Positions 7,895 to 15,965 of a stretch of 33,569 nucleotides of DNA are shown here, one piece after another; position 1 is the stretch's first letter, and every line of letters starts with the position of its first letter. The notes below the pieces were generated by a model, which was given only the letters and a program-made list of their open reading frames with translations, was not told where the DNA came from and did no database searches. The stretch comes from Draconibacterium aestuarii (GTDB taxonomy: Bacteria > Bacteroidota > Bacteroidia > Bacteroidales > Prolixibacteraceae): assembly GCA_026671195.1 (NCBI GenBank), contig JAPOHD010000023.1:2195-35763 (forward strand), in the 5' to 3' direction. The position numbers and the translations under genes are program-made.

Positions 7895-9136
7895 ATGAAA
7901 CCAACTTTTAGCTTAATTGCTTTATTCGTATCTATTTTAGTTTCGGCACAAGGAATAATTGAGTTTCGCGGTGTTGAAAGAAGCGGGTATTATTCTGAAA
8001 AGGGGCTGCTTAAAAAGTGGCCCGAATCCGGTCCTGAATTATACCGCAAAATTGAAGGAGTTGGGAAAGGTTTCTCGCAACCCATTGTTGTTGGTGATAC
8101 TATTTTTATATCCGGAATTAAAAGGGATACAACCGATATTCTATCAGCGTATAATTTTGCCGGAAAATTGTTGTGGGAAACACCTTATGGCCGATCGTGG
8201 ACACGTTCATACATCGATAGCAGGAGCACGCCAACTTATCAGGATGGGAAACTTTATGTGTCGAGCGGAACCGGACAGTTAAACTGCGTGGATGCAAAAA
8301 CAGGAAATAAAATCTGGCAGGTTGATGTTGTAAAAGAATATGCAGGGGAGATACATAAACATGGCGATGCAGAAGCACCTCTTTTAGTGAGGGATTTGGT
8401 TGTTTTTGTAACCGGAGGAGATACCAATACTATGGTAGCTTTTAATAAAAACACGGGCAACCAGGTCTGGCAAACCAAAAGTTTGGGTGGCACAAAGTCA
8501 TATGCTTCTCCAACCGTGATCAATCATCATGGACAGGAAATAATTTTAGTTCAAACTGCTGAAAATCTGATAGGAGTAAATTCAGAAAATGGAGAAATAT
8601 TCTGGAGTTATAACTTGTTTCAGTACCATACGCACGAAAACGGGAAGGGGGCACAAACCAATGCGCCCTTATATCATAATGACGAAATTTTTGTAACCAG
8701 TGGTTACGAACATCCGGCGTTAATGTTTTCCTTGTCAGAAGATGGGAAATCTATCCATCTAAAATGGAAAAATAATATACTCGATACACACCATGGCGGT
8801 GTTGTTTTGGTCGGAAAAAATATTTACGGTTCAAACTGGCAAAATAATTCCAGGGGGAAGTGGGCAAGTATAAATTGGGAAACCGGTGAAACGAAATGGG
8901 AACAGGAATGGGAAAACAAAGGGGCGATAATTACGGCTGATGACATGCTTTATTTGTATGAAGAGAAACGTGGGAACGTAGCTTTGGCCGAACCGTCAAC
9001 CGATAGTCTTAAAATAATAAGTAACTTTAAAGTTGATGCAGGTGCCGGACCGCATTGGGCGCATCCTGCCATTTATAATGGCAAATTATTTGTCCGGCAT
9101 GGCGATGTATTATTGATTTATAATATAAAAAATTAG
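7895..9136 (+). CDS. Secreted PQQ-like beta-propeller protein, paralog 3
   Basis: The protein has 413 aa and a signal peptide at residues 1-19 (ending ILVSAQ). It is collinear with paralog 2 throughout: FRGVERSGYYSEKGLLKKWP at the N-terminus, GRSW near 99-102, HHGG at 299-302, YGSNWQNN at 311-318, GAGPHWAHP at 383-391 and RHGD at 401-404. The similarity to the neighbour points to tandem duplication followed by divergence. A 176-bp spacer with a hairpin separates it from paralog 2, so it may have its own promoter. The exported propeller has no identified catalytic centre; the conserved His residues are the best candidate for a functional site. Confidence 0.85.
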   Translation: MKPTFSLIALFVSILVSAQGIIEFRGVERSGYYSEKGLLKKWPESGPELYRKIEGVGKGFSQPIVVGDTIFISGIKRDTTDILSAYNFAGKLLWETPYGRSWTRSYIDSRSTPTYQDGKLYVSSGTGQLNCVDAKTGNKIWQVDVVKEYAGEIHKHGDAEAPLLVRDLVVFVTGGDTNTMVAFNKNTGNQVWQTKSLGGTKSYASPTVINHHGQEIILVQTAENLIGVNSENGEIFWSYNLFQYHTHENGKGAQTNAPLYHNDEIFVTSGYEHPALMFSLSEDGKSIHLKWKNNILDTHHGGVVLVGKNIYGSNWQNNSRGKWASINWETGETKWEQEWENKGAIITADDMLYLYEEKRGNVALAEPSTDSLKIISNFKVDAGAGPHWAHPAIYNGKLFVRHGDVLLIYNIKN

Positions 9137-9152
9137 CTGTTTTTTCGACGAT

Positions 9153-9195
9153 GCAGAAGGAGAAATCCGTTTCTAACCTCGTTCGAAATGACAGA
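9153..9195. repeat. Degenerate dispersed repeat (TTCG...AATGACA type)
   Basis: The spacer before the 9207 gene ends with CCTCGTTCGAAATGACAGA. Similar AATGACA-ending tracts occur before the genes at 20213 and 23554. They resemble copies of a degenerate intergenic repeat, each lying just upstream of a start codon. Confidence 0.4.
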
Positions 9196-9206
9196 ATAAA
9201 AGTGAA

Positions 9207-10628
9207 ATGACAAAACGAACTATAAATAGCATATTAAGTGTTATCGGAGTGATCGGTTTTGTAGCCGTGTTTTGGTGGCTTGATGCCGACCCTACAAAAG
9301 ATTTTACGATTAATCTGGAAGGTGCCGATAACCGGGGGCAGGGTGTTCCTCCTCAGGATGTTACCATTGGCGAACATTTCGAGGAATATGCTTCCGACTA
9401 CAAGGAACTATCTGAAACCTGGACAAATTTTCGGGGTGCCGATCACGATAATATTTCAAAATCGCCAGTGAAACTGATCGAAAAGTTTGGCCCTGAAGGT
9501 CCAAAAATTTTGTGGTCGATGGAGTTGGGAGAAGGGCATTCAGGAGCAGCAATATGGAAAGGATTGGCTTATGTTTTGGATTACAACGAAGAGGAACGAG
9601 CAGATAAATTGCGTTGTATTTCGCTTGTTGACGGCAAAGAACAGTGGAGCCGTGGTTACGATGTTGCCGTTAAACGAAACCATGGAATGTCGCGAACTAT
9701 TCCTGCTATTACCGAAAAATACATCGTCACGATTGGACCCAAATGTCATGTGATGTGTCTCGATCGCGAAACAGGAAATTTTCGTTGGGGAGTGGATATT
9801 GTAAAAGAGTATCAAAACGAAATTCCTTTCTGGTATACCGGGCAATGTCCTTTAATCGACAATGATGTAGCAATTTTGGCGACAGGGGGAAGTGCATTAA
9901 TGATAGGTGTTGACTGCGAAACAGGCGAAAAATTATGGGAAACTCCGAATCCAAACGGATATAAAATGTCGCACTCGTCGATTATGCCTTACGAATTTGG
10001 AGGCCGTAAAATGTATGTGTACAGCAGCATTGGAGCACTAACAGGAGTCGCCGCCGATGGACCCGATGCCGGTAAAATTCTTTGGGAAACTTCAGAGTGG
10101 AATCATTCGGTTGTTGCACCATCACCGGTATGTTTGCCCGATGGGAAAATATTTATGACTGCAGGTTATGGTGCCGGAAGCCGGATGCTTCAACTTTCTG
10201 AAAACAATGGAGAATTTAGCATTCAAACATTATATGACTATAAACCAAAGGACGGTTTGGCTTGCGAGCAACAAACCCCTTTGTACTGGAACGGGCATCT
10301 TTTTGGTATCATACCTAAAGATGGCGGGTCAAACAGAAATCAATTGGTTTGTGTCGATCCTTCTGATACCAGAGAAATTGTTTGGTCGAGTGATAAAGAT
10401 GCTCGTTTTGGCCTTGGTCCGTATTTTATCGCCGACAACAAAATGTTTATTTTAAACGACGATGGTACTTTAACAATAGCACGTCCAAGTACTGAAAGAT
10501 ATATTCAACTCGACCAGGTACAAATTATCGCAGATGGTCACGATGCCTGGGCTCCGTTTGCTCTTGCTGATGGTTACCTGATCCTGCGCGACTCAAAAAC
10601 CATGGTTTGTATTGATTTGAATCTTTAG
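9207..10628 (+). CDS. Membrane-anchored PQQ-like beta-propeller protein
   Basis: The protein has 473 aa. An uncleaved N-terminal helix (about residues 8-25) should anchor it to the inner membrane with the propeller outside. The mature part keeps the paralog N-terminal pattern (WTNFRGADHDNISKSPVKL, then EGPKILWSMELGEGHSG) and typical blade strands such as RETGNFRWG and CETGEKLWE. It is therefore related to the three secreted propellers. At the C-terminus the HWAHP/RHGD signature is replaced by DAWAP and LRDS, so the shared histidines are gone. It opens the co-oriented block of redox genes and is followed 69 bp later by the NHL protein. A scaffold or docking role at the membrane is inferred. 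Confidence 0.82.
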   Translation: MTKRTINSILSVIGVIGFVAVFWWLDADPTKDFTINLEGADNRGQGVPPQDVTIGEHFEEYASDYKELSETWTNFRGADHDNISKSPVKLIEKFGPEGPKILWSMELGEGHSGAAIWKGLAYVLDYNEEERADKLRCISLVDGKEQWSRGYDVAVKRNHGMSRTIPAITEKYIVTIGPKCHVMCLDRETGNFRWGVDIVKEYQNEIPFWYTGQCPLIDNDVAILATGGSALMIGVDCETGEKLWETPNPNGYKMSHSSIMPYEFGGRKMYVYSSIGALTGVAADGPDAGKILWETSEWNHSVVAPSPVCLPDGKIFMTAGYGAGSRMLQLSENNGEFSIQTLYDYKPKDGLACEQQTPLYWNGHLFGIIPKDGGSNRNQLVCVDPSDTREIVWSSDKDARFGLGPYFIADNKMFILNDDGTLTIARPSTERYIQLDQVQIIADGHDAWAPFALADGYLILRDSKTMVCIDLNL

Positions 10629-10697
10629 AAATTGATAAATGATAAAATTGCAGTTTATGGTCTCAATACATCGTACTCAAATCTTAAATTCTAACCG

Positions 10698-11663
10698 ATG
10701 AAAAACAAAGGAATCGTACTATTTCTGATTGTACTGGCAGTTGTAATTGTTGGTGTGATGGTTGGCGACTGGTACTCAAAACGACCGGATAATATGGAGG
10801 CCAACAAATTTGCCTACAGTGTGGATGAATTCAGGGATGTGCCCGGGGAATTGATTCTTTTTAAGGAGACGAAGAATTTTAAAGTGGGTTTCGAAGAACC
10901 GGCCGGAATAACGATTGCGGAGGATAATATTTATTTGGTGGGCGATCAAAAGCTAAAAATAATAGATCGTTCAGGGAAACTGTTGAACGAGTTTGAATTA
11001 TCAGAAGAACCACACACAGTTGAGGTTTCGGATGATGTAATATATGTGGCTTTCGAAAAACGTATTCAGCTAATCAATAAAACGGGAGAAGCGCAGGCTG
11101 AATGGAAGCTTACGGATGATAATTCATACATAACTGCCGTTGCTACATATGAGGATGACGTTTTTGTTGCAGATGCCGGAACACGAAAAATTATGCGGTT
11201 CAACAAAGCCGGCGAGCTTCAGAATGAGTTCGAAGGGAAAGTTAGTGAAGATGTTTTGCACGGATTTATTGTGCCCAGTCCGTATTTCGATATCGATATA
11301 AATGAATATGGCGATTTATGGGTGGTAAACCCGGGCTTGCATACGTTGGAGAACTATACCGCAGAAGGACGATTGCGGGAGCACTGGAAAGCAAGTGGAG
11401 CGCGAACCGAAAATTTTAGCGGTTGTTGCAATCCGGCACATTATACCTTTTTACCCGATGGCAGTTTTGTAACCAGCGAAAAAGGATTGGTGCGTATAAA
11501 AGTGTACAAACCATCGGGAGAATTCTCGGGTGTTGTTGCTGCACCCAATAAATTCGACAATAAAATTGAAGGGCAGGCACCCGATGTTGCGGTAGATAGC
11601 GAAGGTACTGTTTATGCCCTCGATTTTGACAGAAAAGTATTGAGAGTGTTCGAGAAGAAATAA
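10698..11663 (+). CDS. Membrane-anchored NHL-type six-bladed beta-propeller with CCNPxH motif
   Basis: The protein has 321 aa. A hydrophobic helix at residues 5-23 serves as signal anchor, followed by NHL-like repeats (FEEPAGITIAEDNIYLVGD, AVATYEDDVFVADAG, FDIDINEYGDLWVVNPG, APDVAVDSEGTVYALD). The loop at 240-248, FSGCCNPAH, has vicinal cysteines (C243, C244) and H248. This could be a redox-active disulfide, or a metal or heme-like ligand set. Vicinal Cys in an extracytoplasmic propeller is unusual and suggests a role in electron transfer, although the function is unknown. It sits between a PQQ-like propeller and the ferredoxin genes, and a hairpin-rich element follows its stop. Confidence 0.8.
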   Translation: MKNKGIVLFLIVLAVVIVGVMVGDWYSKRPDNMEANKFAYSVDEFRDVPGELILFKETKNFKVGFEEPAGITIAEDNIYLVGDQKLKIIDRSGKLLNEFELSEEPHTVEVSDDVIYVAFEKRIQLINKTGEAQAEWKLTDDNSYITAVATYEDDVFVADAGTRKIMRFNKAGELQNEFEGKVSEDVLHGFIVPSPYFDIDINEYGDLWVVNPGLHTLENYTAEGRLREHWKASGARTENFSGCCNPAHYTFLPDGSFVTSEKGLVRIKVYKPSGEFSGVVAAPNKFDNKIEGQAPDVAVDSEGTVYALDFDRKVLRVFEKK

Positions 11664-11673
11664 TGGCAAAAAG

Positions 11674-11788
11674 AAACTTCGGAGGAGTTTAATCTGAATA
11701 GCCCCGGGTTTTAACCCGGGGGTGGAATATGGGAAATGAAAAAGGTGCATTCACTTTCGCTGAATGAAAAGCTGACGTGGCATGCACC
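11674..11788. repeat. Three-hairpin intergenic element (REP-like)
   Basis: Three stem-loops follow each other. The first is AAACTTC / GGAGTTT (11674-11680 and 11684-11690). The second is CCCCGGGTT / AACCCGGGG (11702-11710 and 11713-11721), a near-perfect palindrome. The third is GGTGCAT / ATGCACC (11744-11750 and 11782-11788), with an inner TTCA/TGAA pair. No T tract follows any of them. The composition differs from the neighbours (G+C-rich central stem). It is best read as a dispersed palindromic repeat unit inserted inside the operon, which might also act as an mRNA-processing or stabilising structure. An open frame through it starting at GTG 11777 is not credible. Confidence 0.6.
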
Positions 11789-11812
11789 GCACACTGTAAG
11801 ACGATTAGTAAA

Positions 11813-12010
11813 ATGAACAGGAAAGAATTCATAAAAACAAGTGGGAGGCTTTTAATCCTGGTAGGAATAGCAGCATCTGCAGGATACCTGGTTGTAAATC
11901 ATAAGGTTTCTGCCAGTTGTTCAGTTTCACCTACCTGCAAAAATTGTGGTAAAGCTACAAACTGTGTGAACCCGGAAGCAAAGGAGGTGAGAGATGGAAA
12001 AGAAAAGTAA
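11813..12010 (+). CDS. Small membrane-anchored Cys-rich protein
   Basis: The protein has 65 aa. I chose the ATG at 11813 rather than the GTG at 11777, because the latter lies within the hairpin element. The N-terminus, MNRKEFIKTSGR, is similar to a Tat motif but with Arg-Lys instead of Arg-Arg, and is followed by a hydrophobic stretch (12-28). The tail carries four cysteines spaced C36-x5-C42-x2-C45-x5-C51, suited to binding an Fe-S cluster or zinc. The frame overlaps the Tat ferredoxin gene by 17 nt, so the two are translationally coupled. It is probably a small exported redox or assembly partner of that ferredoxin. No family was recognised. Confidence 0.7.
   Translation: MNRKEFIKTSGRLLILVGIAASAGYLVVNHKVSASCSVSPTCKNCGKATNCVNPEAKEVRDGKEK
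11981..11990 (+). promoter_or_regulatory. Strong Shine-Dalgarno sequence for the Tat ferredoxin gene
   Basis: AAGGAGGTGA ends 3 nt before the ATG at 11994; its AGGAGG core is at 11982-11987. It is inside the end of the preceding gene. Other starts in this window have only weak or no SD, as is usual in Bacteroidota, so this site stands out. Confidence 0.6.
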
Positions 12011-12572
12011 ATCACAATCACGACGAAACTTTATACAAAATGGAGTGCGGGCTTCATTGTTACTGTCGTTGGGAACTGTTAGTGTTGCAGCCTTAACAAA
12101 GGTTACCGGCCAAGATTATGTTTGGCAAATCGATCCATTTAAATGCACGCAATGCGGGCGTTGTGCAACCGATTGTGTAATGGCACCTTCGGCTGTAAAG
12201 TGTTTGCACGCTTTCGATTTGTGTGGCTACTGCGATTTGTGTGGTGGTTATTTAAAACCCGATGCAAATAAACAAAGTACCGCTGCCGAAAACCAACTAT
12301 GTCCGACTGCAGCTATCGAACGCCGGTTTATCGAGGAACCTTATTTTGAATACCATATTGATGAGGATTTATGCATCGGTTGTGGGAAATGTGTGGCTGG
12401 TTGTACTTCATTCGGAAACGGTTCCATGCACCTGCAAATCATGCATAATATTTGCCTTAACTGCAATAATTGTTCAATCGCACAGGTTTGCCCGTCGGAT
12501 GCAATTAGCCGGGTACCTGCAAGCGAAGCATATAAAGTAAAAGGCGATTTTATCAACAATCCCAAAGCCTGA
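11994..12572 (+). CDS. Tat-exported polyferredoxin (4Fe-4S dicluster protein)
   Basis: The protein has 192 aa. A Tat signal (SRRNFIQ at residues 9-15, hydrophobic core 20-35) indicates export of a prefolded protein with cofactors. Seventeen cysteines follow: CTQCGRCATDC (51-61), C70, CGYCDLC (77-83), C103 in CPTAAI, CIGCGKCVAGC (127-137) and CLNCNNC...CP (154-166). The pattern allows about three to four 4Fe-4S clusters, so it should act as an electron wire on the periplasmic side, as NapG/NrfC-type ferredoxins do. It overlaps the small Cys-rich gene and lies 6 nt before the NapH-like gene, matching the known pairing of a soluble exported ferredoxin with a membrane polyferredoxin. Partner enzyme unknown. 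Confidence 0.9.
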   Translation: MEKKSKSQSRRNFIQNGVRASLLLSLGTVSVAALTKVTGQDYVWQIDPFKCTQCGRCATDCVMAPSAVKCLHAFDLCGYCDLCGGYLKPDANKQSTAAENQLCPTAAIERRFIEEPYFEYHIDEDLCIGCGKCVAGCTSFGNGSMHLQIMHNICLNCNNCSIAQVCPSDAISRVPASEAYKVKGDFINNPKA

Positions 12573-12578
12573 TTCAAA

Positions 12579-13988
12579 ATGAATAGTGGTGAAAATAACA
12601 ATATTGTCTTTAGTCCCCAGTCTTCAATTTGTAGTTTAAAGCGCGAAGTTAAGTATCCGTATTTTAATGAAAATGAACAAGCTAAGCCAAATCATAAAAC
12701 AACGATAATCCGAAAATTGTTTACATTGAAAAAACTAAAATTCATCTTTTTTACACTGGTATTCTTACTGGTTACGTTCTCTTCGTTCGCACAGAAACAA
12801 CGATTTCCAAAACCTGAATTTGATTCCGGATATACACAACCGTCACCGGTAACTCCCGAACCACGTGCTTTGGCAATGGAGTATTTCGATGTGCTGGTTC
12901 TGTTGCTGGTTCTTTCCGCTGCAACTTATTTTGCGCTCAAATCACGTTCAAGGCAAGGTGTTTTATGGCTTTCGATATTTACCTTGCTTTATTTTGGATT
13001 TTATCGAAACGGATGTATTTGCAGCATTGGCGCTATTCAAAATGTTACGCTTTCCTTTTTCGATTCGGGTTATGCCATTTCGTTAACGGCTTTACTGTTT
13101 TTTCTATTGCCGCTTTTGTTCACCTTATTTTTCGGACGGACATTTTGTGCAGGAGCATGTCCGTTGGGAGCCATTCAGGATTTAGTGGTTGTAAAACCCA
13201 TTAGTTTGCCCAAATGGCTGAATAAAACTTTAGGATTAATTCCATACGTTTACCTGGCTTTGGCAGTGCTTTTTGCAGCCACCGGAACCGATTTTATCAT
13301 TTGCCGTTACGATCCGTTTGTTGGGATTTTCCGCATGGATGCCAAGTTTCATATGATTGTGTTGGGAGTTGCATTCCTGTTAATGGGAATGTTCGTGGCA
13401 CGTCCGTATTGCCGGTTTTTATGTCCTTACGGCGTTTTGCTGAGCTGGATGTCACGTTTTTCAAAATGGCATTTAACCATTACACCAAACAAGTGTATTC
13501 AGTGTAAATTGTGTACCAATTCCTGTCCGTTCGACGCTATCGATTTTCCGACAAACGAAAAGGAAGTTATCAAATCCGGTCTGGGACCCAAACGATTCAT
13601 TACCTATGCACTGGTAATCCCTTTGTGGGTAGCAGTGGGTGCGTTCGCCGGGGCAAAATCGCATACCTTCTTATCAAAAGCCAATCCCGATGTGTATTTG
13701 GCAGAGTTGATGATCTCTAAACCGGAGTTAAAAGAAGATCCCGATAATATCGATATCCAAACATTCCTTGCATCAGGTAAATCGATGGAAACACTGGTTG
13801 CCGAAGCGGAAGTTATCCGTCAGAAATTCTACATAGGAAGTATGATTGCAGGTGGATTCCTGGGCTTGGTAATAGGAATGACTCTGCTAAATACAGTGGT
13901 ATTCAGAAAACGTCAGGATTATGAGCCACACAAAGGCAATTGTTTTAGTTGCGCACGGTGTATTGATTATTGCCCGGTGGAAAAATAA
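12579..13988 (+). CDS. NapH/NosR/CcoG-like membrane polyferredoxin
   Basis: The protein has 469 aa with about seven or eight membrane helices (near 52-70, 102-120, 127-142, 168-186, 217-235, 258-275, 338-357 and 420-440). It has two family CxxxCP motifs, FCAGACPLG (C190, C194) and YCRFLCPYG (C278, C282). It also has two ferredoxin-type clusters on the loops, CIQCKLCTNSCP (306-316) and CFSCARCIDYCP (455-465), plus C146/C148 in NGCICS. These proteins pass electrons between the quinone pool or cytoplasm and periplasmic Fe-S proteins. The first 45 residues are hydrophilic and precede a segment that looks like a signal peptide (KLKFIFFTLV...SSFAQ), so a TTG start at 12718 or 12727 is possible. It is cotranscribed with the Tat ferredoxin. 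Confidence 0.88.
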   Translation: MNSGENNNIVFSPQSSICSLKREVKYPYFNENEQAKPNHKTTIIRKLFTLKKLKFIFFTLVFLLVTFSSFAQKQRFPKPEFDSGYTQPSPVTPEPRALAMEYFDVLVLLLVLSAATYFALKSRSRQGVLWLSIFTLLYFGFYRNGCICSIGAIQNVTLSFFDSGYAISLTALLFFLLPLLFTLFFGRTFCAGACPLGAIQDLVVVKPISLPKWLNKTLGLIPYVYLALAVLFAATGTDFIICRYDPFVGIFRMDAKFHMIVLGVAFLLMGMFVARPYCRFLCPYGVLLSWMSRFSKWHLTITPNKCIQCKLCTNSCPFDAIDFPTNEKEVIKSGLGPKRFITYALVIPLWVAVGAFAGAKSHTFLSKANPDVYLAELMISKPELKEDPDNIDIQTFLASGKSMETLVAEAEVIRQKFYIGSMIAGGFLGLVIGMTLLNTVVFRKRQDYEPHKGNCFSCARCIDYCPVEK

Positions 13989-14067
13989 TGAATCAACTTA
14001 AGCAAATTGAGAAACAAAGAAAGAGAAGCAAGAAACGAAACACGATAGAATAAGATAATAATAGAAA

Positions 14068-15939
14068 ATGAATACTACTGATAAACTGAAACTCTCGCAA
14101 AACATAGCTGTAATAGCCGGTATTTTTTGCCTGGCAGTGGCCATGTTGCTACTTCTTAACTTTTGGCAGGTTTCCAAAACTGATCCCATTGAAAGCAAGG
14201 CCCTGGAAGCATTGGTTCAACGTCTAAAACAGGAACCCAATAACGAAGAGTTAAAAGTTGAAATCCGCAATTTTGATTTGTTGGCACGCAAGGCTTATTT
14301 TAACAGTCAGTGGCAGGTAAAAACCGGAGCTTATTTGTTATTGTTTGGAGCCATTGTTTTGGCGTTTGCACTGCGTATTTATTACTCGGTAAAAAGTAAA
14401 ATTGAAGAGCCGGATGCCAAACTTGAAAATGAAATTGCAAGTCGTATTCTTGCACAAAAGGGAATTATGATCGTTGGCGCCACCGTTATGATTTTGGCGG
14501 TTCTGGCTTCGTTTGCCACGGTAAATCATCTGAATTATTACAATGCTGAAACGCAAACAGCAGAAGCAGTTGCAACACCAGAATCAGAAGGAATTGAAAT
14601 AATTGAAGTTGGCAAGGTTCCTAAGCATGAAGTTGACGAACAAACGCAAACTGCTGTTCCGGAAACGGAAAAGGCAGAACAATTAGCCGAAGAAAATATT
14701 CAGCAAAAAACAAAAGCGGCAGAAACTGAAAAAATAGTCGAAAAAGATGAACCGGTGGCAAAACAGTCTGTTCCGGGAGGAATAAGATTAGCCGATCTGC
14801 AAAAGAATCATAATTCACTGCGCGGTCCGTTGGCACAGGGAATAATTTCGCACAAAAACATTCCTACTACGTGGAATGCAGCCGACGGAACAAATGTACT
14901 TTGGAAGGCAGCTATCCCAAAACATGGTTTTAATTCACCTGTTATTTGGGGCGATAAAATATTTATTGCCGGTGCCGACAATACCACACGCGAAGTATAT
15001 TGTTACAACCGAAATGATGGTAAACTGCTTTGGACCGGTGATGCCGATAATATTCCGGGATCTCCGGCCAGTCCGCCAAAAGTTACTGAAGACACGGGGC
15101 TTGCTGCACCAACATTAACCGTTGATAACAAGGGCGTTTATGCCATTTTTGCCACCGGTGATATTGTGGGATTTGATATGAATGGTAAACGTTTATGGGC
15201 AAGAAATTTAGGAGTGCCTGACAACCACTATGGCCATTCTTCGTCGTTAATTACCTGGGCGAACAAAGTATTGGTTCAGTACGATACAAACCGCGGAGGC
15301 AAAATTTTAGCGTTAAATACTGCCACCGGTGAAACGGTTTGGGAAACTGTTCGGCAATCAAAAATTTCGTGGGCAAGTCCGATATTGGCTGAAATTGATG
15401 GGAAATACCAGGTTATTTTAACCGCCGATCCTATTGTTGCCGGCTATGATGTGGAGACCGGTGAAGAGCTTTGGAAAGTGGAATGTATGATGGGAGAAGT
15501 TGGCCCGTCGGTTGCGTATAGTGATGGAGTTGTTTTTGCTGCCAACGAATATGCACGATTGGTTGCCATTAATCCCAAAGATGCATCTATTATTTGGGAG
15601 AACGACGATTACCTTCCGGAAGCTGCCAGTCCGCTGGCACACAACGGGTTACTGATAATAGCAACCAGTTATGGCGTAATTGTTTGTTACGATGCAAAAA
15701 CCGGTGAACAGTACTGGGAAGATGATGTAGGGACAACTTTATATGCCTCGCCGGTGGTTGCCGACGGAAAACTATTTATGATGGATAACGATGGAGTGAT
15801 GCGCATTTATGAATTTTCAAAAGAACTGAAAAAGATCAGCGAAAATGAATTGGGTGAAACTGCAGGAACAACGCCTGCATTCAGCGATGGCCGGATTTAT
15901 ATTCGCGGAGAGAATAATTTGTATTGCATTGGAAAATAA
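14068..15939 (+). CDS. Three-helix membrane protein with PQQ-like beta-propeller domain
   Basis: The protein has 623 aa. Helices at about 12-33, 85-103 and 133-152 are followed by an Ala/Glu/Lys-rich linker (about 155-245). The propeller (250-623) has blade ends NDGKLLWTG, NGKRLWARN, ATGETVWET, ETGEELWKVE and KTGEQYWED. The positive-inside rule (RIYYSVKSK after helix 2) places the loop between helices 2 and 3 in the cytoplasm and the propeller in the periplasm. The charged linker would let the propeller reach away from the membrane. It stands between the membrane polyferredoxin and the cytoplasmic flavoprotein genes, so it may be the bridge of the complex. No cofactor motif is visible. A 79-bp A-rich spacer before it holds nothing recognisable. 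Confidence 0.82.
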   Translation: MNTTDKLKLSQNIAVIAGIFCLAVAMLLLLNFWQVSKTDPIESKALEALVQRLKQEPNNEELKVEIRNFDLLARKAYFNSQWQVKTGAYLLLFGAIVLAFALRIYYSVKSKIEEPDAKLENEIASRILAQKGIMIVGATVMILAVLASFATVNHLNYYNAETQTAEAVATPESEGIEIIEVGKVPKHEVDEQTQTAVPETEKAEQLAEENIQQKTKAAETEKIVEKDEPVAKQSVPGGIRLADLQKNHNSLRGPLAQGIISHKNIPTTWNAADGTNVLWKAAIPKHGFNSPVIWGDKIFIAGADNTTREVYCYNRNDGKLLWTGDADNIPGSPASPPKVTEDTGLAAPTLTVDNKGVYAIFATGDIVGFDMNGKRLWARNLGVPDNHYGHSSSLITWANKVLVQYDTNRGGKILALNTATGETVWETVRQSKISWASPILAEIDGKYQVILTADPIVAGYDVETGEELWKVECMMGEVGPSVAYSDGVVFAANEYARLVAINPKDASIIWENDDYLPEAASPLAHNGLLIIATSYGVIVCYDAKTGEQYWEDDVGTTLYASPVVADGKLFMMDNDGVMRIYEFSKELKKISENELGETAGTTPAFSDGRIYIRGENNLYCIGK

Positions 15940-15965
15940 AGAGATGAATCGTCAAAAAAGAAATT

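Noticed and set aside
3357..9136. PQQ-dependent alcohol or glucose dehydrogenases
   Set aside because: The proteins have PQQ-like blade repeats but are shorter than quinoprotein dehydrogenases (about 400 versus about 600 aa). I found no vicinal-Cys ring, cytochrome c CxxCH domain or catalytic Asp/Glu context, and no PQQ biosynthesis genes are present.
11777..11812. Upstream GTG start for the small Cys-rich protein
   Set aside because: These codons lie within the third hairpin of the repeat element; the ATG at 11813 directly gives the membrane-anchor N-terminus.
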